Shown here: piece after piece, positions 52,852-61,280 of the stretch | Layout of the letters: each line of letters opens with the position of its first letter | Position numbering within the stretch: position 1 is the stretch's first letter | Origin: an uncultured Pseudomonadota bacterium | Lineage (GTDB): Bacteria > Pseudomonadota > Gammaproteobacteria > Burkholderiales > Rhodocyclaceae | DNA: 61,280 nucleotides | Assembly: GCA_946479855.1 (NCBI GenBank) | Contig: CAMLHL010000008.1 | Span: 1 to 61,280 of the forward strand | Direction: 5' to 3' | Notes under the pieces: generated by a model | Seen by the model: only the letters and a program-made list of their open reading frames with translations | Databases searched by the model: none | What the model was told of the DNA's origin: nothing | Program-made: the position numbers and the translations under genes

Positions 52852-53212
52852 ATGCCGTGATGTGTGTCGCCGAAAACTTCTGCCACCAGCCGGTCGACGG
52901 ACGTAGCACGAAAAGCGTGTGGCTCCACAATTATTAGCTATGTCGAAACGGCTCGCACAGCCCTGGCCGGTATTTCTCAGCAACATGAGGAAGAGCTGGA
53001 GGATGTTGATACTTGGGATAAGTAAAAGTTTTCTAGTCTCGTCCCTTACTTTTCTGACAAATAGTCGGCTGGCTTACATTGACAAACCGTTTTCAACACA
53101 ACGAGAATTTGTCGATTATTCATGGCGATCTTCTCTGCCACAGAGTTTGGAGCACCTCGTCTTTTATTGGAATGCCGTCATATCCGATATCTGGCGACAT
53201 CAGGAATAGGAA
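52852..53212. other. Intergenic region (361 bases)
   Basis: No supported gene. A TTGACA at 53079 has no good -10 at the usual distance. Confidence 0.5.
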
Positions 53213-55810
53213 ATGTGGGACCGAAGACCTTTTCTCTCGCGGCCTGGCAGTAAATCGCTCGTGATGCTTGTTGTCGTCTGGACGATCCTTGTACTCTCGT
53301 CCCTGCTGGCCCAACGAGAGCAGTTGAACCGAACGGCCAACGCCCTGGCGCGAATCGACGCCATAGCTAATCTAAAAAAAGACATGTCAATCCGCAAGTG
53401 GGCGTCCAGCGTCGGCGGCGTTTTCATTCGAGAGGGAAAAGTCCCCTCGTTCAATTCGCTGGAGGAAGCCGAGCGTTTTACTGTAGAAAGGGGAAATGGA
53501 GAAGTTCTACGCTTGGTTTGGGTCACGCCGATACACCTTCTTCTAGCCATCCAAGAGACCAACAATAGCGCCTTCGGAGGGCGCGAACGGCTGACCTCGA
53601 AGCAGTTGCGTAACGTCGAGAACGCACCCGACGACTGGGAAGCCAGTGCTCTGGATGCACTAAGCAAAGGCTCAGAAATGATAACGGAATCCGTCCCAAA
53701 GAGAGGTTCGCATGGACTCATGCGCGCGATGATTCCGATGCGCATGGAAAACGAATGTCTGGAATGCCACCGCGACACACTAGTCCCCGTGGGCGGTCTG
53801 CGCGGTGGTGCGACCATATCGATCAATCTCAACGCCTATCGGGCCGCTCAAGACCCGACCTGGCGGGCAATCCAATTCTGGCACTTCGGCATCTGGATCA
53901 TCGGGCTGATCGGTTTCATCAGCTTTAGCTACTTTGCACGTCGTCGCGATATCGAGAAGGCCCGACTCGATGAGGAGCGCAATGAAAACGAAATGGCCTT
54001 CGGCGCAATGGCCGAGGGGGCAGTCATCACCGATGCAGGAGGAACAATACTCTGGGTCAATGATGCCTTCTGCCGAATCAGCGGCTACTCGCGCGAGGAA
54101 GTGATCCACCAGAACCCCCGTGTACTCAAGTCAGGCCGACACGATGCCGAATTCTATCGGCTGCTCTGGACGCAACTAACGGAGAGCGGCCACTGGCGCG
54201 GAGAACTGTGGAACAGGCGCAAATCGGGTGAAGTGTTTCCCGAGGAAATCTCGATCCAGGCACTGAAAGGAGCCGATGGTAGTATCCGACGCTTCATATC
54301 GATCTTTTCGGATATCACCGAGCGCAAACGCATAGAGAAGGAATTACAGGATTATCGGGAAAACCTGGAGAAACTGGTGCGGCAGCGCACCGAGGAGTTA
54401 ACCGAAGCACGCGATGCCGCCGAGTCAGCCAACCGGTCGAAATCTACTTTCCTGGCGAACATGAGCCACGAATTGCGAACTCCGCTCAACGCCGTCATCG
54501 GCTTTTCTCAACTGATGGAAAAAGATCCGGCCCTGATAGATACGCAACGGCGCCACATTGAGATCATCAATCACTCGGGCAAGCATCTGCTGACCTTGAT
54601 CGACGACGTTCTGGAACTCTCAAAAATCGAATCGGGCAAAGTAGAAATGCGCAATGAGGATGTCGATCTCGCCTGCCTGCTCGAACAGGTCGTCGACATG
54701 GTGCGGCTGCGTGCCGAACAAGCTGGGCTGGCGCTGGGTCTAGAAAGCGAAAATCTCCCGGCAACCGCCGTCCTCGACCCCCTTATGTTGCGCCAGATTC
54801 TTCTTAACCTACTCTCAAACGCAATCAAGTTCACGACCGAAGGGACGATATCACTGAGGGTGTTCGGAACAGATCAGGGGCACGGTCTTGTTCGCTTGAG
54901 TTTCTGCGTAGTTGATACCGGCATCGGCATCAGGCCTGAAGACCAAGTACGCATCTTTCGTCCGTTCGAACAGTCCGGCCCTCCTCAGCATGGCGGTACC
55001 GGGCTAGGCCTGAGTATCTCCGCACAATATGTTGGCATGATGGGCGGGCATCTGAAACTCGAGTCGGCTGAAGGCATTGGCTCGTCATTCAGTTTCATGA
55101 TCGACGCTCCAGTCGGCCGCAGCAAGCTGACAGTCGCTCCCAAAGGGCGAGTCGTCGCGCTTGAAGCAGGGCAACAAGGCCGCCCTGTCCTGGTTGTGGA
55201 CGACATGCCGGAAGCACGCTTGCTCGTCCGCTCCCTGCTAGAACCTTTCGGTTTCAGGATCTGCGAAGCTACCGGGCTCGCCGAAGCCAAACTCGCCCTC
55301 GACTCGGATCTACCGGACCTCATTTTCTTGGACTGGTTTTTGCCTGATGGCAGCGGTCTCTCCCTCGTTCGGCAGATACGCCATCAAGCTCAAACAAGGC
55401 AACCGCGCATAGTCATGCTGACCGCAAACGCGTTCAAGGAAAGCCGCCAGGAAGCACTGGCCGCAGGTGCCGATGATTTCCTGAGCAAGCCCTATGAAGA
55501 AGATGAACTTTACTCAATGCTAGAAAAGCAGTTGGCTATTCGTTTTACCCGTCAGCCGATGCAGAATGGGCCAGCGTCACCTGCGGCGGCTAGAAGAATT
55601 TCAGCCCAAGACCTGCTCGGACTACCGCCTGAAACAAGGGAAAAATTGGCACACGCTGCACTCTCCCTGAACCCCAAGCAAATCACCGACGCCTTGCACC
55701 ATCTGGCCAATACTCACCCCGAACTGGCGCAAGGTCTGGCTGAGTTCTCTGATCCAAGCCGCTACCAGCATCTATGGCAGGTACTAGGCATTCTCGACAA
55801 CGAGGAATGA
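53213..55810 (+). CDS. Hybrid histidine kinase with a c-type-heme-like sensor domain
   Basis: 865 residues. Membrane helices at about 15-33 and 223-243 enclose a periplasmic domain (about 40-220) of the DUF3365/Tll0287 kind, ending in NECLECHRDTLVPVGGLRGG, where C182-C185-H186 is a heme-c attachment motif. A PAS domain (VITDAGGTILWVNDAFCRIS) follows, then HisKA with FLANMSHELRTPLNAVIGFS, ATPase motifs NLLSNAIKFTT, DTGIGI and GGTGLGLSI, and a receiver (VVDDMPE, LIFLDWFLPDGSG, FLSKPYEEDE). A helical C-terminal tail completes it. Probably senses redox or a heme ligand. Its stop is two bases before the next start. Confidence 0.92.
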   Translation: MWDRRPFLSRPGSKSLVMLVVVWTILVLSSLLAQREQLNRTANALARIDAIANLKKDMSIRKWASSVGGVFIREGKVPSFNSLEEAERFTVERGNGEVLRLVWVTPIHLLLAIQETNNSAFGGRERLTSKQLRNVENAPDDWEASALDALSKGSEMITESVPKRGSHGLMRAMIPMRMENECLECHRDTLVPVGGLRGGATISINLNAYRAAQDPTWRAIQFWHFGIWIIGLIGFISFSYFARRRDIEKARLDEERNENEMAFGAMAEGAVITDAGGTILWVNDAFCRISGYSREEVIHQNPRVLKSGRHDAEFYRLLWTQLTESGHWRGELWNRRKSGEVFPEEISIQALKGADGSIRRFISIFSDITERKRIEKELQDYRENLEKLVRQRTEELTEARDAAESANRSKSTFLANMSHELRTPLNAVIGFSQLMEKDPALIDTQRRHIEIINHSGKHLLTLIDDVLELSKIESGKVEMRNEDVDLACLLEQVVDMVRLRAEQAGLALGLESENLPATAVLDPLMLRQILLNLLSNAIKFTTEGTISLRVFGTDQGHGLVRLSFCVVDTGIGIRPEDQVRIFRPFEQSGPPQHGGTGLGLSISAQYVGMMGGHLKLESAEGIGSSFSFMIDAPVGRSKLTVAPKGRVVALEAGQQGRPVLVVDDMPEARLLVRSLLEPFGFRICEATGLAEAKLALDSDLPDLIFLDWFLPDGSGLSLVRQIRHQAQTRQPRIVMLTANAFKESRQEALAAGADDFLSKPYEEDELYSMLEKQLAIRFTRQPMQNGPASPAAARRISAQDLLGLPPETREKLAHAALSLNPKQITDALHHLANTHPELAQGLAEFSDPSRYQHLWQVLGILDNEE

Positions 55811-55812
55811 GC

Positions 55813-56967
55813 ATGACCGACAGCTTGATTAGGCGTACCGAAGTCATGGTTGTCGAAGACACATCAGCTTCGCTGGCATTGCTCAGCGAACTACTGACTC
55901 AAGCTGGCTACACCGTTCGTCCAGCCCCAGGCGGAGCCATGGCTCTGCGTTCGGCACAGGCAAGCCCCCCCGACCTGATCCTGCTCGATATCCGCATGCC
56001 CGGCATTGATGGCTATGAGGTCTGCCGCTGCCTCAAGAACGATGCACGAACCAGGGATATTCCAGTGATCTTCCTTTCCGCACTGCGCGATGAAGCCGAC
56101 ACCTTGCATGGCTTCGCGCTGGGTGCGGTCGATTTCATTGCAAAACCCTACCGCCCCGAAGAGGTTCTCGCCCGTGTCCGCACCCATGCCGAACTCCGCC
56201 GATTGCAAAACGACCTTGAAGAGCGGGTCCGGGAGCGCACCGCCCAATTGCTGGAAGCTCAGGCTAGTCTGTTCGATTCACAGAGCAGACTACAGGAACT
56301 GACTGGCTTTCTACAGAATGTGCGCGAGGAAGAGCGCACTCGCATAGCCCGTGAGTTGCATGATGAACTGGGCCAGGCCTTGACCTCATTACGCATCGAT
56401 CTCGGCTGGCTTCGCGGCAAATTCGAAAACGGCGGCGCAGCAACGGTTGATCGCGTAAGTAGAGCCTACGCCCTGGTCGAACGGACAATCGAGGCACTGC
56501 GTCGTATATCGGAAGGTCTTCGTCCTGGCATGCTCGATGTGCTCGGGCTGGCTGCGGCCGTCGAACACCACGTGAATCAGTTTGAGGAACGCAGTGGGAT
56601 AGCATGTTCGCTAGTGATGAATCGAGAGGAATTTGACATTGATAGCGAACTAGCCACCAGCATTTTTCGCCTGATTCAAGAAGCACTGACCAACGTGCTA
56701 CGCCATGCGGCTGCCAGGCACGTGAGTATCGCCATCAATGATGAAGCAGGTAACATATGGGTCTGCATCGAAGACGATGGCCAAGGATTTCAGCCCAACC
56801 AAGGCAAGAAAACCTTTGGCCTGCTCGGCATGCAGGAGCGAGTCAAAATGTTGGACGGAAAGATTGAAATAACCAGCCAGCAGGGTAAAGGTAGCCGTAT
56901 TTTTGCCACTTTTCCTTACCGGAATACTCAAGAAAATGATCCATGTCCTGATTGCCGACGACCATGA
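55813..56967 (+). CDS. Receiver-HisKA_3 kinase (phosphorelay middle component)
   Basis: 384 residues. ATG 55813 is preferred because GAGGA lies six bases upstream; an ATG at 55807 overlaps the kinase stop. Receiver at 1-125: VVEDTSA, LILLDIRMPGIDGYEV, FIAKPYRPEE. A coiled coil (RRLQNDLEERVRERTAQLLE) connects to HisKA_3 (RIARELHDELGQALTSLRID), and an ATPase domain follows with LIQEALTNVLRHA, EDDGQGF and GLLGMQERV. No membrane segment. It can accept phosphate on its receiver and also autophosphorylate, linking the preceding hybrid kinase to the following NarL-type regulator. Confidence 0.9.
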   Translation: MTDSLIRRTEVMVVEDTSASLALLSELLTQAGYTVRPAPGGAMALRSAQASPPDLILLDIRMPGIDGYEVCRCLKNDARTRDIPVIFLSALRDEADTLHGFALGAVDFIAKPYRPEEVLARVRTHAELRRLQNDLEERVRERTAQLLEAQASLFDSQSRLQELTGFLQNVREEERTRIARELHDELGQALTSLRIDLGWLRGKFENGGAATVDRVSRAYALVERTIEALRRISEGLRPGMLDVLGLAAAVEHHVNQFEERSGIACSLVMNREEFDIDSELATSIFRLIQEALTNVLRHAAARHVSIAINDEAGNIWVCIEDDGQGFQPNQGKKTFGLLGMQERVKMLDGKIEITSQQGKGSRIFATFPYRNTQENDPCPDCRRP

Positions 56968-57604
56968 CATCCTGCGTGCGGGTCTCAAACACATCCTTCA
57001 CGAGACAGGAGATATCGTTGTTGCTGGCGAAGCCAGCGACGGATTCCAGGTACTCGATCTGGTCCGTAACGATCAATGGGATGCGCTGGTTCTCGATCTG
57101 ACCATGCCAGGTAAAAGTGGCATTGAACTGATCCGCCAGATCAAGGGCGAATACCCTAGGTTGCCTATCCTGATTCTCAGCATGCACAAGGAAGATCTTT
57201 ACGCGGTTCGCTCCTTGAAGGCAGGCGCTTCGGGCTATCTGTGCAAGGACAGCGCCGAGGCGCTACTCGCCCAGGCAATACGCAAAGTGGTCAGCGGGGG
57301 ATTGTTCGTCAACCAGGCTGTTGCCGAAAAATTGGCACTGGACATGCTGGCGGGGCTAGGAAATGGCCCCGCACATAACCGGTTGAGCGACCGTGAATAT
57401 CAGGTATTCATGCTCATCGCCCGGGGACACGGGGTCACCGAGATCGCCCGAGAACTCAATCTTAGCGTCAAGACAATCAGTACCCACAAGACGAGAATTC
57501 TGGAAAAAATGAATTTGAGCAACACCGCCGACCTCATCCACTATGCCATTCACAATCAATTGATTGGCAGCCCTGACGGTCTCGGCACGTTGGATGCTCA
57601 CTGA
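56936..57604 (+). CDS. NarL-family response regulator
   Basis: 222 residues from ATG 56936, overlapping the previous gene by 32 bases. Receiver: VLIADDHDILRAGL, ALVLDLTMPGKSGIEL (phospho-acceptor), LSMHKED, GYLCKDSAEA. LuxR HTH: RLSDREYQVFMLIARGHGVT, LSVKTISTHKTRILEKMNL. Expected output of the kinase pair upstream. A perfect 14-bp palindrome lies 18 bases after its stop. Confidence 0.93.
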   Translation: MIHVLIADDHDILRAGLKHILHETGDIVVAGEASDGFQVLDLVRNDQWDALVLDLTMPGKSGIELIRQIKGEYPRLPILILSMHKEDLYAVRSLKAGASGYLCKDSAEALLAQAIRKVVSGGLFVNQAVAEKLALDMLAGLGNGPAHNRLSDREYQVFMLIARGHGVTEIARELNLSVKTISTHKTRILEKMNLSNTADLIHYAIHNQLIGSPDGLGTLDAH

Positions 57605-57622
57605 CGGTAAAACTTCGCCGCC

Positions 57623-57636
57623 TAGGAATATTCCTA
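57623..57636. promoter_or_regulatory. Perfect 14-bp palindrome between the NarL and Crp/Fnr genes
   Basis: TAGGAATATTCCTA, two seven-base half-sites with no spacer. It is a plausible binding site for the NarL-type regulator or for Crp/Fnr autoregulation, in the 160-base gap ahead of 57765. Confidence 0.5.
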
Positions 57637-57764
57637 CCTGCAATCAGACAGTATCCTAAGCAAGATTCAGTGAATCTTCCCTGTATGGAGCGGGCCACCA
57701 AATTTAAACTGATTTCACATACCAGCCGCGCTTTGCGGCGATCAGAAATCAGGATATTTTCGAG

Positions 57765-58571
57765 ATGCCCCTCTCAAGCCATCGTTACATATACCTACAG
57801 CGAGAACCGGACAAACAAGAAAGCATTGAGTCCCAACTCTCCGCACAGCCCTTGTTCAATAGCCTTTCCGCCGCTGAAATCGAGCAACTGGCTGTTACCG
57901 CGCGCAATGTTCGAGTCAAGAAAGGACAGGTTCTGTTTCGCAAGGGAGACGCCTGCCACGGCTTTCATGTAATTGTTTCAGGCAAGGTCAAACTCCTCTT
58001 CAATTCGCCGGGCGGTACCGAAAAAGTTATTGAAATATTGACAGCCGGCCAAACCTTTGGCGAATCGGTGATGTTCATGGAGCAGCCTTACCCGCTCGAC
58101 GCCCAGGCCTTGAATGACTCAAAATTGATATATCTGACAAGAAGTGCGGTGCTACAGGCACTTGAGTCTAATCCGGTTCTGGCCCGAAAACTAATTAATA
58201 GCTTGTCGACAAGCCTCTACCAGTTTCTTAAAAATCAGGAATTTACCGGCAATCGCGCTAGCAAGCAGCGTCTCGCCGACTACATCCTGCGCCAAATAAA
58301 CCCCGGCGATGCCGACAATACCTTTCCAGTCATTATTCTCCCAGCCAGTAAGGGTACTATCGCCTCACACCTTGGGATCACACCAGAATATTTCTCTAGA
58401 ATTCTCCACGAACTGGCCGAGAACGAATTGATTGCCATTCGAGGAAAGCGAATCATAATATTGGATAGGATGGCGATCCAGGAACTACGAGACGGTGGCA
58501 ATGAGAAGTACTTCCCACACCTAGATAGAGAGTCAATTTTCTTAAGTCATAAAACGCTTGCACGCCACTGA
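57765..58571 (+). CDS. Crp/Fnr-family regulator (Dnr-like)
   Basis: 268 residues. cNMP-type beta-barrel at about 30-150 (KGQVLFRKGDACHGFHVIVS, FGESVMFMEQPYPLDAQAL) and C-terminal winged HTH (KGTIASHLGITPEYFSRILH). The N-terminal cysteine cluster of FNR is absent, so it is not an oxygen-labile FNR; Dnr/NnrR-like heme or NO sensing is possible. Its position after the heme-type kinase relay suggests a linked respiratory or redox circuit. Confidence 0.88.
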   Translation: MPLSSHRYIYLQREPDKQESIESQLSAQPLFNSLSAAEIEQLAVTARNVRVKKGQVLFRKGDACHGFHVIVSGKVKLLFNSPGGTEKVIEILTAGQTFGESVMFMEQPYPLDAQALNDSKLIYLTRSAVLQALESNPVLARKLINSLSTSLYQFLKNQEFTGNRASKQRLADYILRQINPGDADNTFPVIILPASKGTIASHLGITPEYFSRILHELAENELIAIRGKRIIILDRMAIQELRDGGNEKYFPHLDRESIFLSHKTLARH

Positions 58572-59016
58572 AACCGTACCTACTAAGCTCGGTATGTCAG
58601 CGTCCAATCTAGAAGGACGGCAATCAAAGTGAAGCAGCCCTTTGCATGTCAGCTATGCGGAGTGAGTGAATTTCCGCTCTTGGCCGACTCCAGCCTTAGG
58701 CCGTTACACCTCAAGCGTGAGGCCTCGCCAACGGCTGATTCTCAAAATTTGACTGACGGCCTGCAACCCATTGCTCTTCCCTGCTAGGGGTAGCTTTGTC
58801 AAACTAGGCCAGCGCGGAGTCCCTCGTCGCGAGATGTGTCGCGAACCAGGCGGGTAGTCCGCTGACGTATTTACGGGTATCCAAGGTACTTGCAATACTG
58901 ACTGATCATCCGACATCTTGTCTTCGCTTGTGCAGGCTACTAAAACAGCAGCCTCTCAACTATTTGAAATGGTCGGCATGAGGCCTTTCTTCCGATCAGT
59001 GCAACGTTGCCTGCGG
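58572..59016. other. Intergenic region (445 bases)
   Basis: No gene, hairpin or repeat that I can support. Confidence 0.5.
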
Positions 59017-59892
59017 TCATGACTTTGCCTGCAGTTTGTCTTGCGTGCGGACCTCGAAGTCTCCCGCATCGTGGCGCTCGTGCAGTTGGCTTTCCAGAGG
59101 CCCCACTATACGGTTCACCATGCGGCCCCGTTTCACGGCTGGGCGCTTGCTAATTTCATCAGCCCAGCGGATCACGTGGGTGTATTCGTTGACCTGCAGA
59201 AACTCACCCGCCGCGTATAGCTGCCCTAGGGCCAAGGCCCCATACCACGGCCAAATGGCCATGTCGGCGATGGTGTACTCATCGCCACCGACATAGTGAC
59301 TTTCGGCCAGCCGTCGGTTGAGCACATCCATCTGGCGTTTGACTTCCATCGCAAAGCGGTCAATCGCGTATTCGATTTTTGTCGGTGCATAAGTATAGAA
59401 ATGGCCGAAGCCACCACCCAGAAAAGGGGCGCTGCCCATTTGCCAAAACAACCATGACAGGCATTCAGCCCGGCGGGCCGGTTCGGTGGGTACAAAGGCC
59501 CCAAATTTCTCGGCCAAATAAAGAAGAATCGATCCCGATTCAAATACCCTTACGGGTACTGGGCCGCTGCAGTCCAACAGGGCTGGAATCTTGGAATTCG
59601 GATTTACCTCGATAAAGCCACTACCGAACTGATCTCCCTCGTTGATGCGGATTAGCCAGGCATCGTATTCAGCGCCGCTCTGACCGCGCGCCAGCAGCTC
59701 TTCGAGCATTACCGTAACCTTGACGCCATTGGGCGTCGCGAGCGAATACAGCTGTAACGGGTGTTTGCCACGGGGCAGGGGATGCACATGGGTTGCCCCG
59801 GCAATGGGCCGGTTGATGTTAGCGAACTGACCACCGTTGGCCTTATCCCAGATCCAGATTTTGGGTGGTGAATAACTGTTCGAGTCAGGCAT
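59017..59892 (-). CDS. yghU: Glutathione transferase, YghU/Nu class
   Basis: 291 residues, with AGGAGG upstream. The long N-terminal extension (KIWIWDKANGGQFANINRPI) and LYSLATPNGVKVTVMLEELL, GFIEVNPNSKIPALLD and VFESGSILLYLAEKFG are typical of YghU/YfcG-type enzymes, which act as disulfide reductases with glutathione. The C-terminal helical domain has YTIADMAIWPWYGALA. Cytoplasmic. It follows a second transferase gene on the same strand with about 50 bases between. Confidence 0.92.
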   Translation of the reverse strand: MPDSNSYSPPKIWIWDKANGGQFANINRPIAGATHVHPLPRGKHPLQLYSLATPNGVKVTVMLEELLARGQSGAEYDAWLIRINEGDQFGSGFIEVNPNSKIPALLDCSGPVPVRVFESGSILLYLAEKFGAFVPTEPARRAECLSWLFWQMGSAPFLGGGFGHFYTYAPTKIEYAIDRFAMEVKRQMDVLNRRLAESHYVGGDEYTIADMAIWPWYGALALGQLYAAGEFLQVNEYTHVIRWADEISKRPAVKRGRMVNRIVGPLESQLHERHDAGDFEVRTQDKLQAKS

Positions 59893-59943
59893 AAGCGGGC
59901 CTCCTGCTGATTTCGATGGGGGGCATTCGGCCTGTACAGCTTT

Positions 59944-60567
59944 TTACGCAGCACCCGGCATTGAATAATACTGAGCGATGGCCGGAATGTTGCCAATGCG
60001 TTCCAGGTAGGCAACCAATTTCGGCGCCACCTGATCGAGCAGGTCGGTCGGAATGTGGTCCAGTTTGCCTGACTTGAGGCCGCGCAAACAGACGAATGCC
60101 TTCAGGTCGGCAATCGTTAGACGATGGTCGGCAAAATACTCGCCGCCGTGACTCTCCAGCTGCTTTTGCAGCCACTGTAAATACCGCGGCAACGGGCCGC
60201 TTACCAACGCAGTACGGGCATTTTTCAGTTCATCACCGGTCATGCCGAATGTGGCGCCGATTTTGATATTGACGTCCTCCAACGCACCGATCACCTCGTC
60301 ACAGAGCAAGGCTTGGACATTGTCGGTCGGATACAAATCGGCCAGCTTGCCGACATAGCGGGTAATCGCGTCACTTTGGGTGACCTGCAACTCATTGATG
60401 TGCAGGGTCGGCACCTGATTCAGCGGGGTGTTTTTTCGAACCTCGGGAAAATCACTAAACGGGAATCGATAATCTTCAAAAGCAATTCCGCCAATGTGCA
60501 GGGCGAGCCGTGTCGGTTCGGCACGACCGCCCGGAACGTCAAAATAGGTGAGTTTCAGTCTATCCAT
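59944..60567 (-). CDS. Glutathione transferase, sigma-like class
   Basis: 207 residues with TGGAG upstream. Thioredoxin-fold N-terminus: KLTYFDVPGGRAEPTRLALH (Tyr near residue 8 as in sigma/alpha classes), NQVPTLHI and QSDAITRYVGKLADLYP (glutathione contact). C-terminal domain: YFADHRLTIADLKAFVCL. Conjugates or reduces with glutathione. Forms a pair with yghU. Confidence 0.9.
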   Translation of the reverse strand: MDRLKLTYFDVPGGRAEPTRLALHIGGIAFEDYRFPFSDFPEVRKNTPLNQVPTLHINELQVTQSDAITRYVGKLADLYPTDNVQALLCDEVIGALEDVNIKIGATFGMTGDELKNARTALVSGPLPRYLQWLQKQLESHGGEYFADHRLTIADLKAFVCLRGLKSGKLDHIPTDLLDQVAPKLVAYLERIGNIPAIAQYYSMPGAA

Positions 60568-60605
60568 GGTTAAACTCCAGTGCTTGCGCGATGTGATTCA
60601 TAGAC

Positions 60606-61175
60606 TCAGGCTTTCAGCCGGTATCCCGTCCGAAAGATCCAGGCAACGATGACCAATGCAACGGCCAGAAAAACCAAAGTCATGCCAAGGCTTACACCGA
60701 GGCTGACATCCTCTATATTGTAGAAGCTCCAGCGGAAGCCGCTGATCAGGTACACGACCGGATTGAACAGCGCGACTTTCTGCCAAAACGGCGGCAGCAT
60801 GGCAATTGAATAGAAGCTACCGCCAAGAAAAGTCAACGGCGTGATGATCAATAGCGGCACGACCTGCAGTTTCTCAAAGCCATCAGCCCAAATGCCGATG
60901 ATGAAACCGACCAGGCTGAAGGTGACCGAAGTCAGAACGAGAAAGAGGAGCATCCAGAACGGGTGCGAAACGCGCAGCGGTACAAACAGGCCAGAGGTAA
61001 CCAGGATGATCAGCCCGAGCATGATTGACTTGGTGGCGGCTGCACCGACATAGCTCAGCACGATTTCCAGGGTAGACACCGGGGCGGAGAGCAGTTCGTA
61101 GATCGTGCCGCTGAATTTTGGAAAATAGATGCCGAATGACGCGTTCGAGATGCTCTGGGTTAGCAGGGACAGCAT
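60606..61175 (-). CDS. ABC-2 type permease, N-terminally truncated (YadH-like)
   Basis: 189 residues from the first in-frame ATG (61175). Typical permease core: [39 protein letters not shown] and [16 protein letters not shown], with five membrane helices. The conserved [16 protein letters not shown] continues upstream to about 61215, but no start codon exists there and an in-frame TGA lies at 61266-61268. About 65 N-terminal residues of a normal 250-residue permease are missing. Broken by a frameshift or rearrangement near 61215, or disturbed by a sequence error at the edge. The region 60568-60605 separates it from the GST gene. Confidence 0.75.
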   Translation of the reverse strand: MLSLLTQSISNASFGIYFPKFSGTIYELLSAPVSTLEIVLSYVGAAATKSIMLGLIILVTSGLFVPLRVSHPFWMLLFLVLTSVTFSLVGFIIGIWADGFEKLQVVPLLIITPLTFLGGSFYSIAMLPPFWQKVALFNPVVYLISGFRWSFYNIEDVSLGVSLGMTLVFLAVALVIVAWIFRTGYRLKA

Positions 61176-61280
61176 GATTAAGCCCGGAACGATGAAGGCC
61201 CCGTAACTGACGCCTTCGACCTCGGGGATGGGGTGTCGATCACAGCTTCGAGTGCATTGGCAACGTCAATGTCATGCGTG

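Noticed and set aside
1..61280. CRISPR arrays, tRNA or rRNA genes, insertion sequences, transposases, integrases, prophage genes
   Set aside because: None recognised on either strand. The dispersed repeat is not regularly spaced and lacks spacers of constant length.

Overview
The window reads as chromosomal DNA of a Betaproteobacterium, most likely Rhodocyclales (Dechloromonas/Azonexus-like). The basis is gene style: GC-rich codon use, short Gnd with Zwf and Pgl, BON and DUF883 small proteins, HiPIP, and many two-component systems. This is inference from family resemblance; there is no rRNA, tRNA, transposase or CRISPR array in the window to anchor it.

From 0 to about 25 kb lie carbohydrate and stress genes. 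They comprise TreY and a debranching-type glycosidase, a VF530-like DNA-binding protein, a MetR-like regulator divergent from an MFS carrier, and an envelope cluster (RlpA, cyclopropane-fatty-acid synthase). They continue with a DksA-like protein, a glycine-zipper protein, the oxidative pentose-phosphate operon gnd-zwf-pgl, small lipoproteins and BON/DUF883 proteins, a membrane diguanylate cyclase, a CPA1 antiporter and an AsmA protein. From 25 to 43 kb are a hybrid kinase with an NtrC-type activator, GapN, MscS, a reduced NarL-type module with a CHASE3 kinase, and OtsA-OtsB with OtsA fused to a membrane sensor-like region. A HiPIP, an EAL protein and EF-hand proteins complete this part. From about 43.9 kb onward the content is more accessory: DsrE-YedE-YedF sulfur/selenium genes, carbonic anhydrase with a LysR regulator, and a TetR-controlled quinoprotein-relay-like periplasmic cluster next to a MaoC hydratase. 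A heme-type hybrid kinase, a receiver-kinase and a NarL regulator with a Crp/Fnr factor follow, then two glutathione transferases and a broken ABC-2 permease at the edge.

Five things stand out. (1) A dispersed repeat of about 32 bp (core CTACGGTCAAC ... GGCCAAATTTC) occurs at eight places in the first 43 kb and was not seen by eye in the last 18 kb. One site is a perfect 45-nt palindrome made of two facing copies, and another copy encodes part of a lipoprotein signal peptide. (2) A duplicated promoter module carries an 18-bp inverted repeat ahead of two halves of the quinoprotein-relay-like cluster. (3) There is a probable phosphorelay of heme-type kinase, REC-HisKA_3 protein and NarL regulator. 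(4) OtsA is built as a membrane sensor plus synthase. (5) A miniature NarL regulator has half its receiver deleted and its phospho-acceptor aspartate replaced by asparagine. All motif and operator statements are from reading by eye, without database searches.
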